64,000 bases of DNA from Chrysoperla carnea. Its lineage: Eukaryota > Arthropoda > Insecta > Neuroptera > Chrysopidae. Below the pieces are notes generated by a model. That model did not search any database. It had not been told where the DNA came from and saw nothing but the letters and a program-made list of their open reading frames with translations. The DNA is taken from positions 67,186,181-67,250,180 of the forward strand of contig NC_058340.1 in NCBI RefSeq assembly GCF_905475395.1, written 5' to 3'. A program made the translations under genes and the position numbers. Every line of letters starts with the position of its first letter. Position 1 is the first letter of the stretch. This document shows, one piece after another, positions 36,481-55,962 of the stretch.

Positions 36481-38363
36481 TAATTATAATATTATTATTT
36501 TAATTCTAATATTGTAGGTCTACGATCAAGCATAGTTTTAGTGAGTCATTTCAGGAAGACTGAAAATCTTCCTCGGTGTTAGCTAGCATCGCTCGCTCAA
36601 TCATAAACCTATTCCGCGTTTTGAATAAAGCTATCTCAAGTTTGATCTGATTTCAGAAAAGATAGAACCGGTTTTAATCGACAGGTGTTCCAAAAACAGA
36701 TAATCGATGTGCGAGCATCCACAATAGTAGTGGGGGGGCTAGCTAGTCCACAGATGTAATAGTTTTTTAACAAATGTGAAAATTTCAATAATGTGATGCA
36801 TGAGTTGCATTCAATTACGTTTTTATTCTGTTTAAAGCCGTTCTGTATAGTTGATTGTTTATAAATAATTCTTTTTAATTTGTTATAATGCGTTCACACT
36901 CTCAAATGTGTTTGTGTGTACGAATTTTTGTAAAAATGTTATATTTTACGATTAAATAGATAAATGTTAATAAATAAAATAGATAATTGTTTATAATTTG
37001 ACACCAAAATATTTGTTAATAAACGATAATTTGATTTATACAAAGTTTTTCTGTTTCTTTTAACGCACTTTTTAGTCATATTTTCCTTAAAAATATATAC
37101 TTATGCACTGTATCGAAGATTATAGAAATGGATTGCGATTGAAACTTGCTGCAAAACGATTGTTATGTCCTTTTGGAACCAATTTGGTTTTGTGGAGCAG
37201 AATCGCCTTTTTGGAGGCTTATAAATCTTCTTTATTGGAACTTGATAACTTCATGGCTATCTACTAAATTGAGAGCTAAGTTGTTTATAACATTATTTAA
37301 ACATGCACCCATTTTATTTGATCTAGATCTACCAAATAGGTAGAAGCATTCAAAATTTGTGGGGATATCTGCAAATAAAAGACAGTGCAATAGTTACAAG
37401 AACCCCCTGTGATATTTTTTTTTTTTTTAATTAATAAAAAAGTTAATCTGAAAATGGATGAAATAATTTTGAGAATGAATTTTGGGTGTTTGTACCTCCC
37501 TCGATTGAAAAATTGGAAGTCCAGTCTGAGTACAAAATACAATTTTTGACGATATATTTGTTTCATTTGTATTACGTCAAAAATCAAGTTTTTAACAAAT
37601 TTTATTTTCAGGCTTTAGTTAAATAAATATTTATTTTTAAACTTTGTCTAGGCTTTAGTTAATACTAACATAGCTTTTAAGCATTTATGCTCCATTTTTC
37701 CAAACTGAAAGATACTGGGACCAGGCCGCATGTTAGATAATTATTTCTTTCTTTTATTATTTCTATTTTAAGGGACCAAGGGTTTTCTTTTTTGAGAGCC
37801 ACAAATAAATACAAAAAAAAAGGGTGATTCATTTTAAGTATTGTTGCAGGCTTTTTTTCTAAATAAAAATAATAAATATTTCTTCATAATTTTTTTGAAA
37901 CTCAGTCCAGTTAGGAAAAAAATCCTTTTCATTTAAAGGACAAAAACCAAATAAACTAGTGTTATTAGAAACAGATTAAGAAAATTAATGCAAATTTTAT
38001 GAAAATGTGTTGAGAGAAAAGTACGTGGAAAAATTTTGATATGAGTTTTTTGTATTTTGCGTTGAAATTAATATACTACAATCCCACCATAAATCTTGTG
38101 GCGCCCTTGGCAATATTATATACCTGTCTTTCTTTTATTTATGTTATTCAATATATATCCGTCTTTTTCTTGATATTGAACAATAATATACGTCGTATAT
38201 TCACTGAAAGTGACGTTCAGAGACAGCTGTAGTTGTATTGTGTGTTGTAATTAGATGCTAGATTGTCAATTTCAAGAGTTAAAAATTGAATAAAGAATTA
38301 CAAAAATTAGTTACTAATAATTAATTAATTGTGTGATTAGTTTTTGATATAAATCAAAAGAAA
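36481..38363. other. CENP-L 3' flank and Rab2 upstream region
   Basis: No further gene supported. AATAAA signals occur near 36625 and 36972 and could end the CENP-L transcript. The remaining sequence is AT-rich. A short open stretch at 37146-37343 has no recognisable similarity and I do not call it. Confidence 0.45.
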
Positions 38364-40963
<2,600 letters not shown>

Positions 40964-43900
40964 GGAGGAAGCCCGTGCCTCTCTTGCCTTTGAGCTGGCT
41001 TATTCATCTCTAATTCCAAAAGAGATGAGACACAACAGTTTTGTTCACCAGAAATTATTATTTTTTTTCGTACATTGTTGGTTTTTTTTTAATATCGTAA
41101 ATGTGTAATTTTTATTCATCGTAAATTAATTTTTTTTAATTTATGTAATTTTTATATTTAAAAAAAAAAGGTTAAGTAAATTATTATATAAGTAAAAATG
41201 GGTCTCTCGCTTTAAATTTACATTCTCTTGGTACCAAGTGATTTTTTAAATAAAGTTAAGACGTTGCGTGCTATTCTAATATTGTATATGAATGATACAA
41301 AAGCTAGCCGACTTAACGGTCTCATGAAATCAATATGGCACTCAACGTATTAAATATCTAAACAAAAAAATTTAACTTTTATTTATTGGAGTATGATCTA
41401 TCTGTGGCCACAATATAAATAATTTTTAAGAAAAAAAAAAACAACAACGGGACTACTTCAGTTTAAAAACAAAGATTTTTACTCCAAGTATTAGCGTTAA
41501 TAAAAAATATTTCATACACTTCCTTTGGTCTTCTATAGGTTACATTGTTTTGATTTTATACAAGAAAGTAATTTTTGATTTTGGTCACAAATCTGTCAAA
41601 ATGTTGTAACCATAATACTTTCAATTAAAAAACATTTCAAGCGAAACAAATTAGAACGCCTTTGTTGGTAAAAAAATGAACTAAAATATATTTAGCATCT
41701 TGGATTTGAATGAAAATTGGAAGTTTACGAATTCGTACGGCGTGCAATATTGTTTTTAACGAAACTTAATGTCAAGATATTACCACTCTGCATTCGACAA
41801 GAGAGATTGGCATGAAATACTTAGGTAAATCTCACGACATTAAAGTCAAAATCTATCAACATGACTCTGTAACCTAGAACTCGAGCTGCATAGCGCAACT
41901 TCAATGGTTATTTTCGAACATGAGTTTCTTTTAGAAGTATCCAACTCAAAAATTCAAGAAACGTTTAATACAAATCATTGAATTTTGAATTCAGATTGGC
42001 TGAAATGAATACGTTCCCTGTGAAAAATAAAGGGACATTCCTTCGAAAATTAAACAATATTAAAACGAAATAAGATAAATTCTTCCGTTAAGAGTTCGCC
42101 AACAATTTGAGTACTGGTGTTTTAACAATTACTCCCTGCTCATTAAGACACGATGACTCACTCAAGAGCGTTAAACTAAGTCAATAAGCTATTTTCATCG
42201 ATTTACTATTGTTTCGGCGAGTTTTCAAAAAATATTCAAGTTAAGAAAATAAATAACGTTTATTAAACATTGCTTTTTGACAAAGATAGAAGATATGTGA
42301 TATGTCTTTACTTGGAACAGTTTTTTGACATCTGTCAAAAACAAGAAAGAATCGGTCTATTTATCCTACGTATATAGTTCAATTTTTTATTGCCTTGGCG
42401 CTATAATCGAATCCTTATTTTGAAAAAGTACCATATTTTTCCTAATTATTCTTCGTCATAAAAGCAAACTATTTTGTAGTCTTACAACCTTACATAAATT
42501 TTTTACAACTTAAAAACGATTGTATAACGAAAAATAATAATTATCCAAAAAAAACAAGTGAACAATGCTGTTCTATTGAACTGATTGTTTTTCATTATGG
42601 CATATGGGTTGCACGTGGCTCTGGTAACAACCTTTTAATATGATTGGGTGTGTAAACAATATTATCGAATGTATAATAAGTATATATTAAATATTGATAA
42701 TATTTAAAAAATAATAAAAATTCATTATATATTTACTTTTATGCCTATGGTGAAAAATACAATATTCAGATTAACATAATTCTAATTGAGTCCAAGATTC
42801 CATTGTGTGATTGGTTACTATGTCAATCAGTTTAAAAAAAAAATCAAAATGAAGTTTTAATAGCTTGAAGGTCCACACTCATGAATACATCTTTTCGGTT
42901 GCATGTAAAAACCATGAAAAACTGTCTGCATAGATTACGGTCGCCTAAGTAAAAGTGATCGAAAATAAAGGTTGCCAATTGTTAAAGGCACAAAATACAA
43001 ACGCCGAAAAATGTGTAAAAAATGTATTTTGATTAAAAAAACAGATAGACGAAGTAATCAGTCTTATCTTGTACTATATTTAACAACAAATTAAAATAAA
43101 CAAATCACCCCTTACACAACACTTATATAAAAACAGTTCTATTATATAATATAATTGTAGTTAAACGATTAATAATCGTCGATTATGTGATCTGATTCTA
43201 TAATTTTTCATAATAAAAACAAATAAAAAATTGCTTCAAACAGATATATTGAAATGTTTTTATTCAGCTTGATGAATATTTTTGATTTTAATTATACTTA
43301 ATACACTTAGAAAATATAATCGAATCTGTTTGAAAAAATGAATAAAATGTTTTATTTATTAGGATTCTACATTTCTTAATACAGAGTGGCTATGGGCTTG
43401 ATATAAATCCTCACCAGGTTTTGTGGAAGTCGAAATTTTAGTTCGTGAATAATATTTTTATCTGGTCGGACCTTCGTTCGTGGTAGCCACACTTTTGAAG
43501 ATGCTGATTTTTAACGTAAAATATATCACAGTCCTGATTACAAGTAATTTTCGATTGATTCAATAAAAAAAAAATCTCTAATTCTTTAAAAACTGATTTC
43601 TATAAGATTTTAAAAATTTTAATTAAACCTCAGAAAGGTTTTTAATTTTCGAGTTTTTAATCGCCGAATAAAAAATATTCATCAAGTTTTTTTATTCGTG
43701 ATACAAAATAATGTGCGAAATATTTTTAAGGCTCTATTTATATTATAATTAATAAATGTCGATGAAAATAACTGTTTGAAGTTACTGAATCTTTTTTTAT
43801 GTTATAATTTAGTTTCAAAATGAAAAAAAAATAGTGCTAGTCGTTTTACACATTTCAAATAAACAAAAAACTATTAAATGTAAAAATAAATATTACATAA

Positions 43901-45449
43901 TATTGTTTAAACTACATTTTCTTTTCTTGTTATATAAATATAATTATTTTTCTTGTAATTACTTTAATAAACATCAATTTTGAATCAATTGTCGTTTAAC
44001 ATTTGTGTCTTTTGGCAGCCCAAGTAGTTTTTGAGATACGGACTAAAATCGATCAAAATATTGCGATATCTCAGAAAGTCTACATCCAATCATTAAATTC
44101 GAGTCAGTTTCTTCTTTTATATGTGTATAGATAGCAGTTACCCACCCGCTTCGTTGGGCAATTGCAATTTTAAATATAAAGACTATTTCGTTATAAACTT
44201 CACTTCATTTGTAATCAGTTATTTCCGCTTTCGTGCACAATTTCGTTGATTTTAATTTTTGGTGCGGTATCTTAATTTTTTTTATACAAAATACACCCGC
44301 CTTTGTTATTCGCTGATAATGTAACTTTCTTTTTAAAAGTGAAATAATTTTTAAAATCGGGTATGTAGTTTTTCAATTGATTTTTTTTATTTAATGTATC
44401 CAAAAAATTTCATCCGCTTTTTTAACACCTTGAGTGGGGGGGGGGGATGTCTGTATAATACATAACCCTAAGTGAAGCTCACTGACTCACTCACTCATGT
44501 TTCATGTATACTTACATACAAATTCTAGGCGATTTCTAGACATGTCAGGAAGATAAGGTTTTTTTGCCGTTTTAGACGTGGAATTGCTTGAAACTTACAG
44601 GTAAAATCGGAAAACTTCAACTTTTGCATTGCAACTCCTCGAAAAATCGTAAAACAGACCCCAAAATTACACTCTTCTATTCGGAATTTCAACAATCGAC
44701 CCAAAATAAATTCAAATTATCAGAGTACCACATCGCAATCGCAAAATTCCGTTTTCTAGGCGTATTTCTTTTTGGTTACTATTTTTTAAAGTTTTCTTAC
44801 AATTTATGTAATGTTATTTTCTGTGACGCGGAGCCAAAGCCAAAGACCGCCACGGGGGTGAAGTGCGAAACTTATCTAGATATCGATTAGTTTCCCGTGA
44901 CATTTGGCTACCTCCAGCGTCTCCCTTTAGTCCAAAAGACGTGAAAACAATAACTTAGCGGGGATAAATTTCAGTAATTTTGAGAACATATCCATTTTAG
45001 ATCATTCCGTAACTGAGCAGCTCTTGATTGAGGTAGGGCGTTGAAAATTTGTAATTTAGTATCAAGGAAATGATTTTTGGAGGTAGTAGCTTCTCACTCC
45101 CCCCCTGCCGTTTTATGTAGCGACATTCCATGTGTTCAAACAATATGAAGACAAAAGTCGCATTTGAATTACAAACCTCTAACAAAGACTATATCAGTAA
45201 AATATAAAAACCTCTAATAAGGGAAAGAAATGTGTGACTACAGGGGTTTTAATTGACACTGACAACTTGCCTCCATTGCCTTTACAGAACGCACTCTATT
45301 GTCAAATGTTTATGTTGGCTAAACTGTACTGAAACTGTCATCCTGTCAGTTTGTGAAAGAAAAGAAGTTAAGAACCTGATGTCACTCGTTATTTTACCGT
45401 AATTTTTAAAGGCGTAATTTTTATTTGTATTATAGGAATAAAAAGTACC
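40964..45449. other. Rab2 3' flank to Arp1 upstream: no gene seen
   Basis: About 4.5 kb with no supportable gene. A repeat head 'acccacccgcttcgttgggc' lies at 44142-44161, and the element probably extends to about 44560, where a 'ctcactgactcactcactca' run is found. A G-run ('gtgggggggggggat'-like) lies near 44437. An open stretch at 44588-44890 has no family resemblance. The last 250 bases should hold the Arp1 promoter; I see no TATA box. Confidence 0.45.
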
Positions 45450-48878
<3,429 letters not shown>

Positions 48879-49347
48879 TACGTATTTAATAATAATAATA
48901 ATAGCGTTATTTATATTTTAATAAAAATATAAAAAAAAAATACACAAAACACTTAACACTGCTATATTTGTATGTAAAAAACAAAAAACCCAGTTTATCA
49001 TAAAACATTTTTTTTTTTTATTAATTTGAATATTGAATATATTTATAGAGAATATTATTAACTTTAATGATGCTTATTTATATTGTTCTATTTAACCAAA
49101 TAAAGTTTCAAGAAATTCGGCAACTGTGTTAATATGAAATAATTTATGTTTTTGCTATTCATATAATTAAGATTGTCATAAAAATATACTATTTATAATA
49201 TATTTTGTTATTTACTTTTTATCGTTATTTACCAGAACAGCTCCCTTAAAGTTAGAGATAAAAATAACTCAAAGATTTCTATAAGCAGTTAAATTATTTT
49301 TCATATATATATAAATTTATAATACAAAAAATACTTAAAATTAATGC
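48879..49347. other. Convergent 3' flanks of Arp1 and the proximal Vg-like gene
   Basis: 469 bases between two facing stop codons, AT-rich, with the Arp1 AATAAA at 49099-49104. No other feature is seen. Confidence 0.6.
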
Positions 49348-52300
49348 TTAATTAAGTCTCATGAAATTGAAAGCAAAGACAAAGCCAGTAAGAAACATTT
49401 CAAATAGTTGTTGGCCATTATACATTTTAGAATCTACACAGTGCCCATCGATACCAAATACTTTATCTGATGAAATCATTGCGCGTATTGTTTTACCATC
49501 GTAGATTACATGAAGACCAAACATTCTAATAGAGAACATGATCATTTTTTGTGATTCAATCATTAAATAACTCCACACAAGTTCTTCTGTGTATTTCCCG
49601 ACAACTGGCACAACCACTTTTTTATTCACTTTAATTACGAATTCGTGCCCTTTTGGAATGATTTTAATTTGATCGGTACCAACTCTTACTTTAATTGCCT
49701 GAAATTACACAAAACATATTAGTTAATAATCCACGAGAACGCACTCTTTTTGTTAAATGATCATTAGACCTATTCATTTTAAAATCACGATTCACTTTTA
49801 ACGCAGAACGAAAAAAGTCGCAGAGAGGAGGTTTGGTAAATTCGCTTAAAGGAAGCCACTCAATAAGTTTCAAGTATGCATTAATCATTTAACAAAAAGG
49901 GTGTTATCCCACAGACTAAAACTTTTATCCTTGAACTATCTTTTTATCTCAAGGAATATAGCTATAAGTTTGAAACCAGTAAATAGAATTAATATGGATT
50001 CTTACTAACCAGTTGCAGTGGTTCTTTAACACTGCCTTTTGAAACGAAAACAGTAAGAACAACTTCATTTATACTTGTGTTGAGATATGAAGTCCATTTA
50101 TTTTTCAATTCATACTTTTGAATATTGCCATTTAACGTTAAAACATGTTCTTTAGAAATAACACAATGTACCAATGCACTTGAAAGTACATGTTGAATAT
50201 CGAATTTAGAACCAGAGAAGAAAATGTTGGCCAATGAAATATCATCTAAACTCCATGCGCTCATTCGGTTTTGTGGAATTCCTGTGTAAACTTCCTGATA
50301 ACGTGGTGTATCAATTGTTACATCTAATTCCTTTCGGAAAACGGGATAATCTATTAAAATGTGCATTGGCATCACTTCGTTTGTTTCTTTTTTAGTTTTT
50401 CTTTCTGCGTACATTAAATATTTGTGGCGAAAAGCATTAAAATGGTATAAAACCATTTGTACCATTCTGTTTTCGACATCATTGGCAGAAATATTAACCG
50501 CATATCTGTTTAAATTTGAATGCGCAATCGCACATTCAACTGGAACAGGAGCTAAGTATTTTCCTTTTATAATTTCTGGTCGACATTCGTTGTAAGTAAT
50601 TTTGCGTTCTTTTAAGATGCGTTCTTGTTCTTCGCTACGAATACCTAATAATTCGAAGGTAATCACACCTAACTTGTCAACTTCTCCAAGTGATAGGATT
50701 AAATTTGAATCAAAACGATCTTCTTTCATAGAGTAACGTAAGTCAATATCAAGTTTACATTCCTTGTTTACTTGATCTTGATGAACGATCTGCCATTTGA
50801 TTGTACCATTTCGTTGTAATTCAAAAACTGTTACATTAAGGTTCGATTTGTATTTAGCCAGACTAGTGTTTTGAACCGATATTGTGGAACTTTGTACATC
50901 AATTTCAAAAGTAAATGCACCTAAGTATCTTTTTGAATTAATTGAATTTCCTCGTACTTCGAATTTAATGTGGTCAAAAGTCTCTAATGGTGTAAAACGA
51001 ACGCCATAACCGCAACTTCCATAACCATTTGGGAATAATGTTGTTAAGTATAAACGTAAAAATTCAAAAGTGAGATAACCATAACTATTACTTTTGGTTC
51101 CTTGTAGACGTGTAATTAAGCCCCCGCGAGATACATCACGATCGCAGTCGAATACTTTTACTTCAACATGATGCCCAAGTGTATTGCTTTCTGTATTATA
51201 AACCACAGTCTGAAATTAGAAAACAGTTAAATATGAATCTCATACGAAATTAATAATACTTTCAACCCTCATTTTAAACCCTTAGAGAATGAATTTCCAA
51301 AAATCCCGTCTTTATGCACACTTACGTTATTTGAGGAACGTATGTGCAAAATTTCAGGTTCTAGACTCAGCGGTTTTAGCTGTGTGTTGTTCCATCAGCT
51401 AGTCAGTTTCTTCTTTTGTATACATCGATATACAGGGAAGAAAAGGGGATATTTAAATTATACTTACACTAGTAGTATAGTCTTCTCCACGAATAACCGA
51501 TCTACGAACTAAGCTATCTTTATGGGATTGTATAAGTAATTCTTGTGCATTTTCTCCTCTGATAAAAGCAACATTTTCGGTGTGTACTTGTAATCCATTA
51601 ACAGCACCATTACTTAATTTATTAATTTTAAGAATTACTTCTTTGCCTACATCGCTGTCGTTTTTTCCATTTGAAATACTGATTCCAAACTGGACAAAAA
51701 TATGTTTATTTTGTTCAATTCCATGCCATAAATCGTTGATTGGATTATAAATATTGAATCTTAGATTATGAAAAGTCAAAGACTTTATTTCAAAATCTAT
51801 TTTCTTTTCACTGTTATCACCTTTAAAATAAATAGTTAGGATATGTGCCAGTAATTCAGACATTCGAACCGGTACTCCAAAATCGGTTGGCATAATTCGT
51901 TCATATAAGTAAGGAATTTCAAGAATTTTACTATGTTTGTTAGTTCCAGTGTTAACTCCCAAATCTAAAGTAGTATCGGAGAACGCATTCAGTGAATCCC
52001 CGACGTAAATCATGAAAACTCTACCTTCCCGCCTAACAATGAGTTCATGATAATCTGCTGCGTATCGTTTGGAATTAAAAAGTTTAGATTCATTATCGTC
52101 TGGTATAGCAAAATGTAAGGAAAATATTTCTGTATCATAACCAGAAGCACGTGACATTATTCTTGTACGAATATCGACGTGATGTTCAAAGGAATATAAA
52201 TTATCAACTTTTGCACCAAGCCCAGATTTTTTATCAATGAAGTCATGCACAAAAATACCTACATTTTCATATTTAATAAATGGGCGACGACTCATTCGTA

Positions 52301-54639
52301 ACATAGCACGAGCGATTTCAACAATTTGATTTTCACCATGCAGAAAGTATCGAAGTTGGGTAATTGTTACCAATGTATTGTAATGGAAATTGTAGAAGTG
52401 TTCATTTGTTTCGTCACGCATTAACCAATAAAGCTGCATGAATCGATTTAATGTTGGGTTTTCGGTTCGTATATAAATATCATAAGCAACTATTCGTAAA
52501 CTAACGTCTAATTTACGATCACTAAGAATTGGCCAAATGTATTTAATCATTAAGCTGGAATTTTTTTGAAGTAATGGAGCTACTGCCCATAAAGCTAAAG
52601 AACGTAAATTGAATCTAACTTCCATTTCACCGGTTAGGATTGGTGCTAAAGTATAAATTACCGATTCCATTCCAAGATTTCCTAAAGCATGTAGATAAAG
52701 CACTTGAATTTTGTAAGATCGGGAATTTATTAATTTTGTCATAAATAATTTTATGAATTTTTCAAGGACGATTGAATTTTCATCAACTCCTAAGTATGTG
52801 CGCTTTATTAATGAAGCGTAAGCAAGTACACTAGCAACATGAACACGACTACCTTCTTTATCAAGTTTAAGCATATCTTCAAGTTGTTTTAATAAGTTTT
52901 CGTTTGGACAACGCACACGAGCTGGAAAATCACGAAGTGCTCTTACAGCCATTGAATCACTAATCTTTTTTTTACGAATTAAATTAAGGAGCAACATGGC
53001 TGAAGGATGTGTTTGAATATTAGGTAATAGCTGAACGAATAAGTCAAACACATTTTGCGATTTTTGTTGTGACGCAGAGCAAGTACGTTCCAATGTATGC
53101 AAATCAAAATTTTCTAATATTTCATACAAATTTTGTAAAAGATGGAGCACTTTATAATCGGGTTTTGTTAACGTTAGTTGATTTTCGTGTAGTGAATCTA
53201 AAAGTTGCTCTAGCAAAGTTAAAATTTTTGGTACATCATTATTATATTTGGCACGTCCTCCAGTGATGTCAACTATTGATACATTGTGGCATTTTGAAAG
53301 CGAATCTTCATATTTAAGTGAACTTAATACCAATTGATTGCTAATTACAAGTGGATTGGTGATTGCATCTTCTTTAACAAACATAAATCGTTGATGTACT
53401 TTAAGTGATTTCATTTCAGCGGTTGCTTTAAATTCTGCGAAGACAATATCACCTCGTGCTTCAATCATTTCTACGCGACCTTTGTTATCATTTTTGTTTA
53501 TTTTATATATCCTATTGGAGTCAACGTCGAAGACATCGGTGTTTAGTTTTGAATTGTAATCATTTCCACACTGTTTTGGATCGACGGTTTTAACAACAGT
53601 AACATGGTCTTCACGAGGTAGCACATCGTATGTAACGTTGCATAAACCGTAAATAGTTTGTTCTCTTGAATATTCAATGTGACTTTGTTTTCGGTCAAAT
53701 GTTGATAATACTTCACTGTTAAACTGGAAGATTGATGCAAGTGATTTTTTAATATTGTAGGACCATTCTTTGTCATTTGATTCGACAATCACAGCCGTTA
53801 CAAGATTGTTACTGTCGTACTTAATCGCGAATGGTAGTGAAAGTGCTTCAGCTTCTGTTGGTATTGGGACGTAGACATCGGTAGTAACATTTACTCGTAC
53901 AGGACCATTTTCGAGATCAAATACGATTTTATCCAAACGAACCATTAATGTGTCTTCTTTAGTCTTTTGAATATAAATTTCAGCTTGAAGTCCATATAAT
54001 GAAGCGTATGATGCTGGTTGATTTGTTTGTACGGTAACATGTGATTCATATTTGAATACAACTTCTTTTCCAATTGTAAAAAGTTCATTTTGTGGTGCGT
54101 TCGCTTTACTTAAAGCAACAACGCTCAGAAGCAAAGCTGGTGACAAAAAATATCCTATTTTTAATAAAATTTCAAATTTATTATTAAGTTTAAATAGACT
54201 GGCAATAGGTCGGGACATTAGAATTGTTGGGTGTCTTTAAAAAAATTTGTGAGGCAAGGACAAACATACATTATGACGTAGGTACTATTTTAGTTTATAG
54301 TATTACAATATATTTAACCTCATGATAACCAGTTCATTTTAGCCACTTAGTTCATTTTTACATCACTTAATAACTTTTGTCCCAAATATGGGATATTCAT
54401 TTTAATTTTAAATGACGAAAATCAAAAACTATGTTATTTATTTGCCATGTTAACTTTGTTTTTAAACTTTCAAATTATCGGGCAGTTTAATATTTAACTA
54501 AAAATTTAAGAAAAACTAAATTTTTTCCATCCGCCAATTGTGATCAACGGTTGTAAATATTTTGTCTCATATATGGGACAAAAGTTATCATGAGGTTAAT
54601 TATTGAGAAAAAAAATTACATACCAACTATAGGACCCAT
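49348..54639 (-). CDS. Vitellogenin-like secreted lipid-transfer protein, proximal copy
   Basis: Member of the large lipid transfer protein family, closest in layout to insect vitellogenin-like genes; probably a secreted lipid carrier, ligand and tissue unknown. Exons 54639-54624, 54136-51468, 51209-50010 and 49698-49348 join in phase to 1411 aa. The first exon codes only MGPIV plus one base; with exon 2 it completes a signal peptide, MGPIVALLLSVVALSKANA. An in-frame ATG further up in exon 2's open frame (54218) lies in the intron and gives no proper signal. The lipoprotein N-terminal domain follows (about 25-650), with LYGLQAEIYIQKTKED and the family mark IYGLCNVTYDV. A helical region and open-sheet domains follow. 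The last exon has a short vWD-like segment (FGLHVIYDGKTIRAMISSDK, then GHCV). There is no Ser-rich phosvitin-like tract and no GLCG motif, so classic yolk vitellogenin is unlikely. Confidence 0.85.
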
Positions 54640-54676
54640 TGTTGACTAGAACCAGTTTTCACTTCACCAAAAGGAG

Positions 54677-54752
54677 CTATGGCTAACAATTTTAAATTTA
54701 TTGAAATGATCAGTCTATGGCAATCAATTTTAAATTTATTGAAATGATCAGT
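54677..54752. repeat. 38-bp tandem duplication upstream of the proximal Vg-like gene
   Basis: Two adjacent 38-base units at 54677-54714 and 54715-54752 share 'aattttaaatttattgaaat' and 'gatcagt' and differ at about three bases. They begin 38 bases upstream of the start codon, where the distal copy has its TATA box. Confidence 0.8.
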
Positions 54753-54775
54753 GGGTCAAATCAATTTATCTACGA

Positions 54776-55042
54776 CAGTGGCGTAGCTTCGAGGAGACAT
54801 TATATCAAGAAGTCTATCGGTGGGGCGGCCTTTTCGCCAGTGTCACGACAGTTCGACGCCTTGATATTTCAACAATTGAAATATGTTAGTAAATATATTC
54901 CTATGAAATCACAAATCTAAAAAAAAAATAACTAAATACGTCTAATTTTTTAAGAATGAGCTTTTAATTATAAATAATTTACTGACGAGTGTGGTGGCTC
55001 CATATCATTGCTCTCACACGTATGGTGGTTTCTACGCCCCTG
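54776..55042. mobile_element. hAT-type MITE (267 bp) with 8-bp target duplication
   Basis: The ends are 'cagtggcgtagctt' on the left and 'ctacgcccctg' on the right, inverted copies of a CAGNGGCGTAG terminus. They are flanked by 'atctacga' (54768-54775) and 'atctacgg' (55043-55050), an 8-base target duplication with one change. Both features define hAT elements. It has no transposase frame, so it is non-autonomous. Confidence 0.8.
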
Positions 55043-55050
55043 ATCTACGG

Positions 55051-55962
55051 GTCAAATAAACATGGATTTTCCCAAGGTCAATGCAGTCTGATAGGATTTT
55101 TTATCTTTTCTTAGAATTATTATATTTTCAAAAGAATATTTGCTTGTTTGGATGTTTGTTGCTCTATCATGCCGAAACTAGTTTTGCCGAAGTTAGTTTG
55201 GGATAAATATAATTTAGGGCTTGAAAATACATACGCACTACATTTTACTCCAATCGGGGAATGGATAAAGAGAAAATTGTGCTTTTTTGCTCTCTCAAGA
55301 AAAGCTTAGAAATATATTTTTTAGCTTTTTAGCGTATAGTGTTGTTATATAGTGACAGGAAAAAGTTCGTCAATTCTTAAATTACTTTTTAACGGTTCAA
55401 GATAAAAAGCTGAAGTTTTTACGAGTTCAAGACTATAGTACGATTCTTTTAACGCCAATGCAGCTGCAGCTTACAGCAGAAAACAAAAACAATTGAATTA
55501 CGATAATCCAAAAATACAACTAGTCCTTATAATTACTATTTAATAAACTCCAGTCATGAATCAGCACCTTTTAAATAATGAAAAATCCGTGAGCTTCAGA
55601 GCTCCATTACTAAGGTCATATTATCCCCTCTTTATATACTTCTTATTACTATATGCTTTTTTATTGGAATGTGATAAACCCTTTCCGGATTTTTGAACAC
55701 ATAAAATATTTGATATTTGGTAAAGACGCTGACATCAGTGTGCACTCATTAAACATCTTATTGCACAGACGTGTATATAAAGAAAAAATGAATTAGGTGG
55801 GCTTGGGCGATGTCGAGCGGATCAGCTAGTAATAATATAAAAACAATTATTTTTAACAAATTTTTAATAAAAAAAATCATTAAAATCAATAACTAATATT
55901 CACATTTACAATCCAACTAATGACAAACAAGGAATAGTAAGTACTGGGCATTTCAAATTATT
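55051..55962. other. Gap between the two Vg-like genes
   Basis: No gene. A family G repeat copy lies at about 55597-55720 ('gagctccattactaaggtc', 'tacttcttattactatatgc'). The rest is AT-rich. Confidence 0.5.

Noticed and set aside
44588-44890. 100-codon frame between Rab2 and Arp1
   Set aside because: No recognisable domain and no splice sites that extend it; surrounded by repeat DNA.
54137-54218. Start codon at 54218 for the proximal Vg-like gene
   Set aside because: It lies upstream of a good acceptor and gives no normal signal peptide. The micro-exon at 54624-54639 joins in phase and matches the distal copy.
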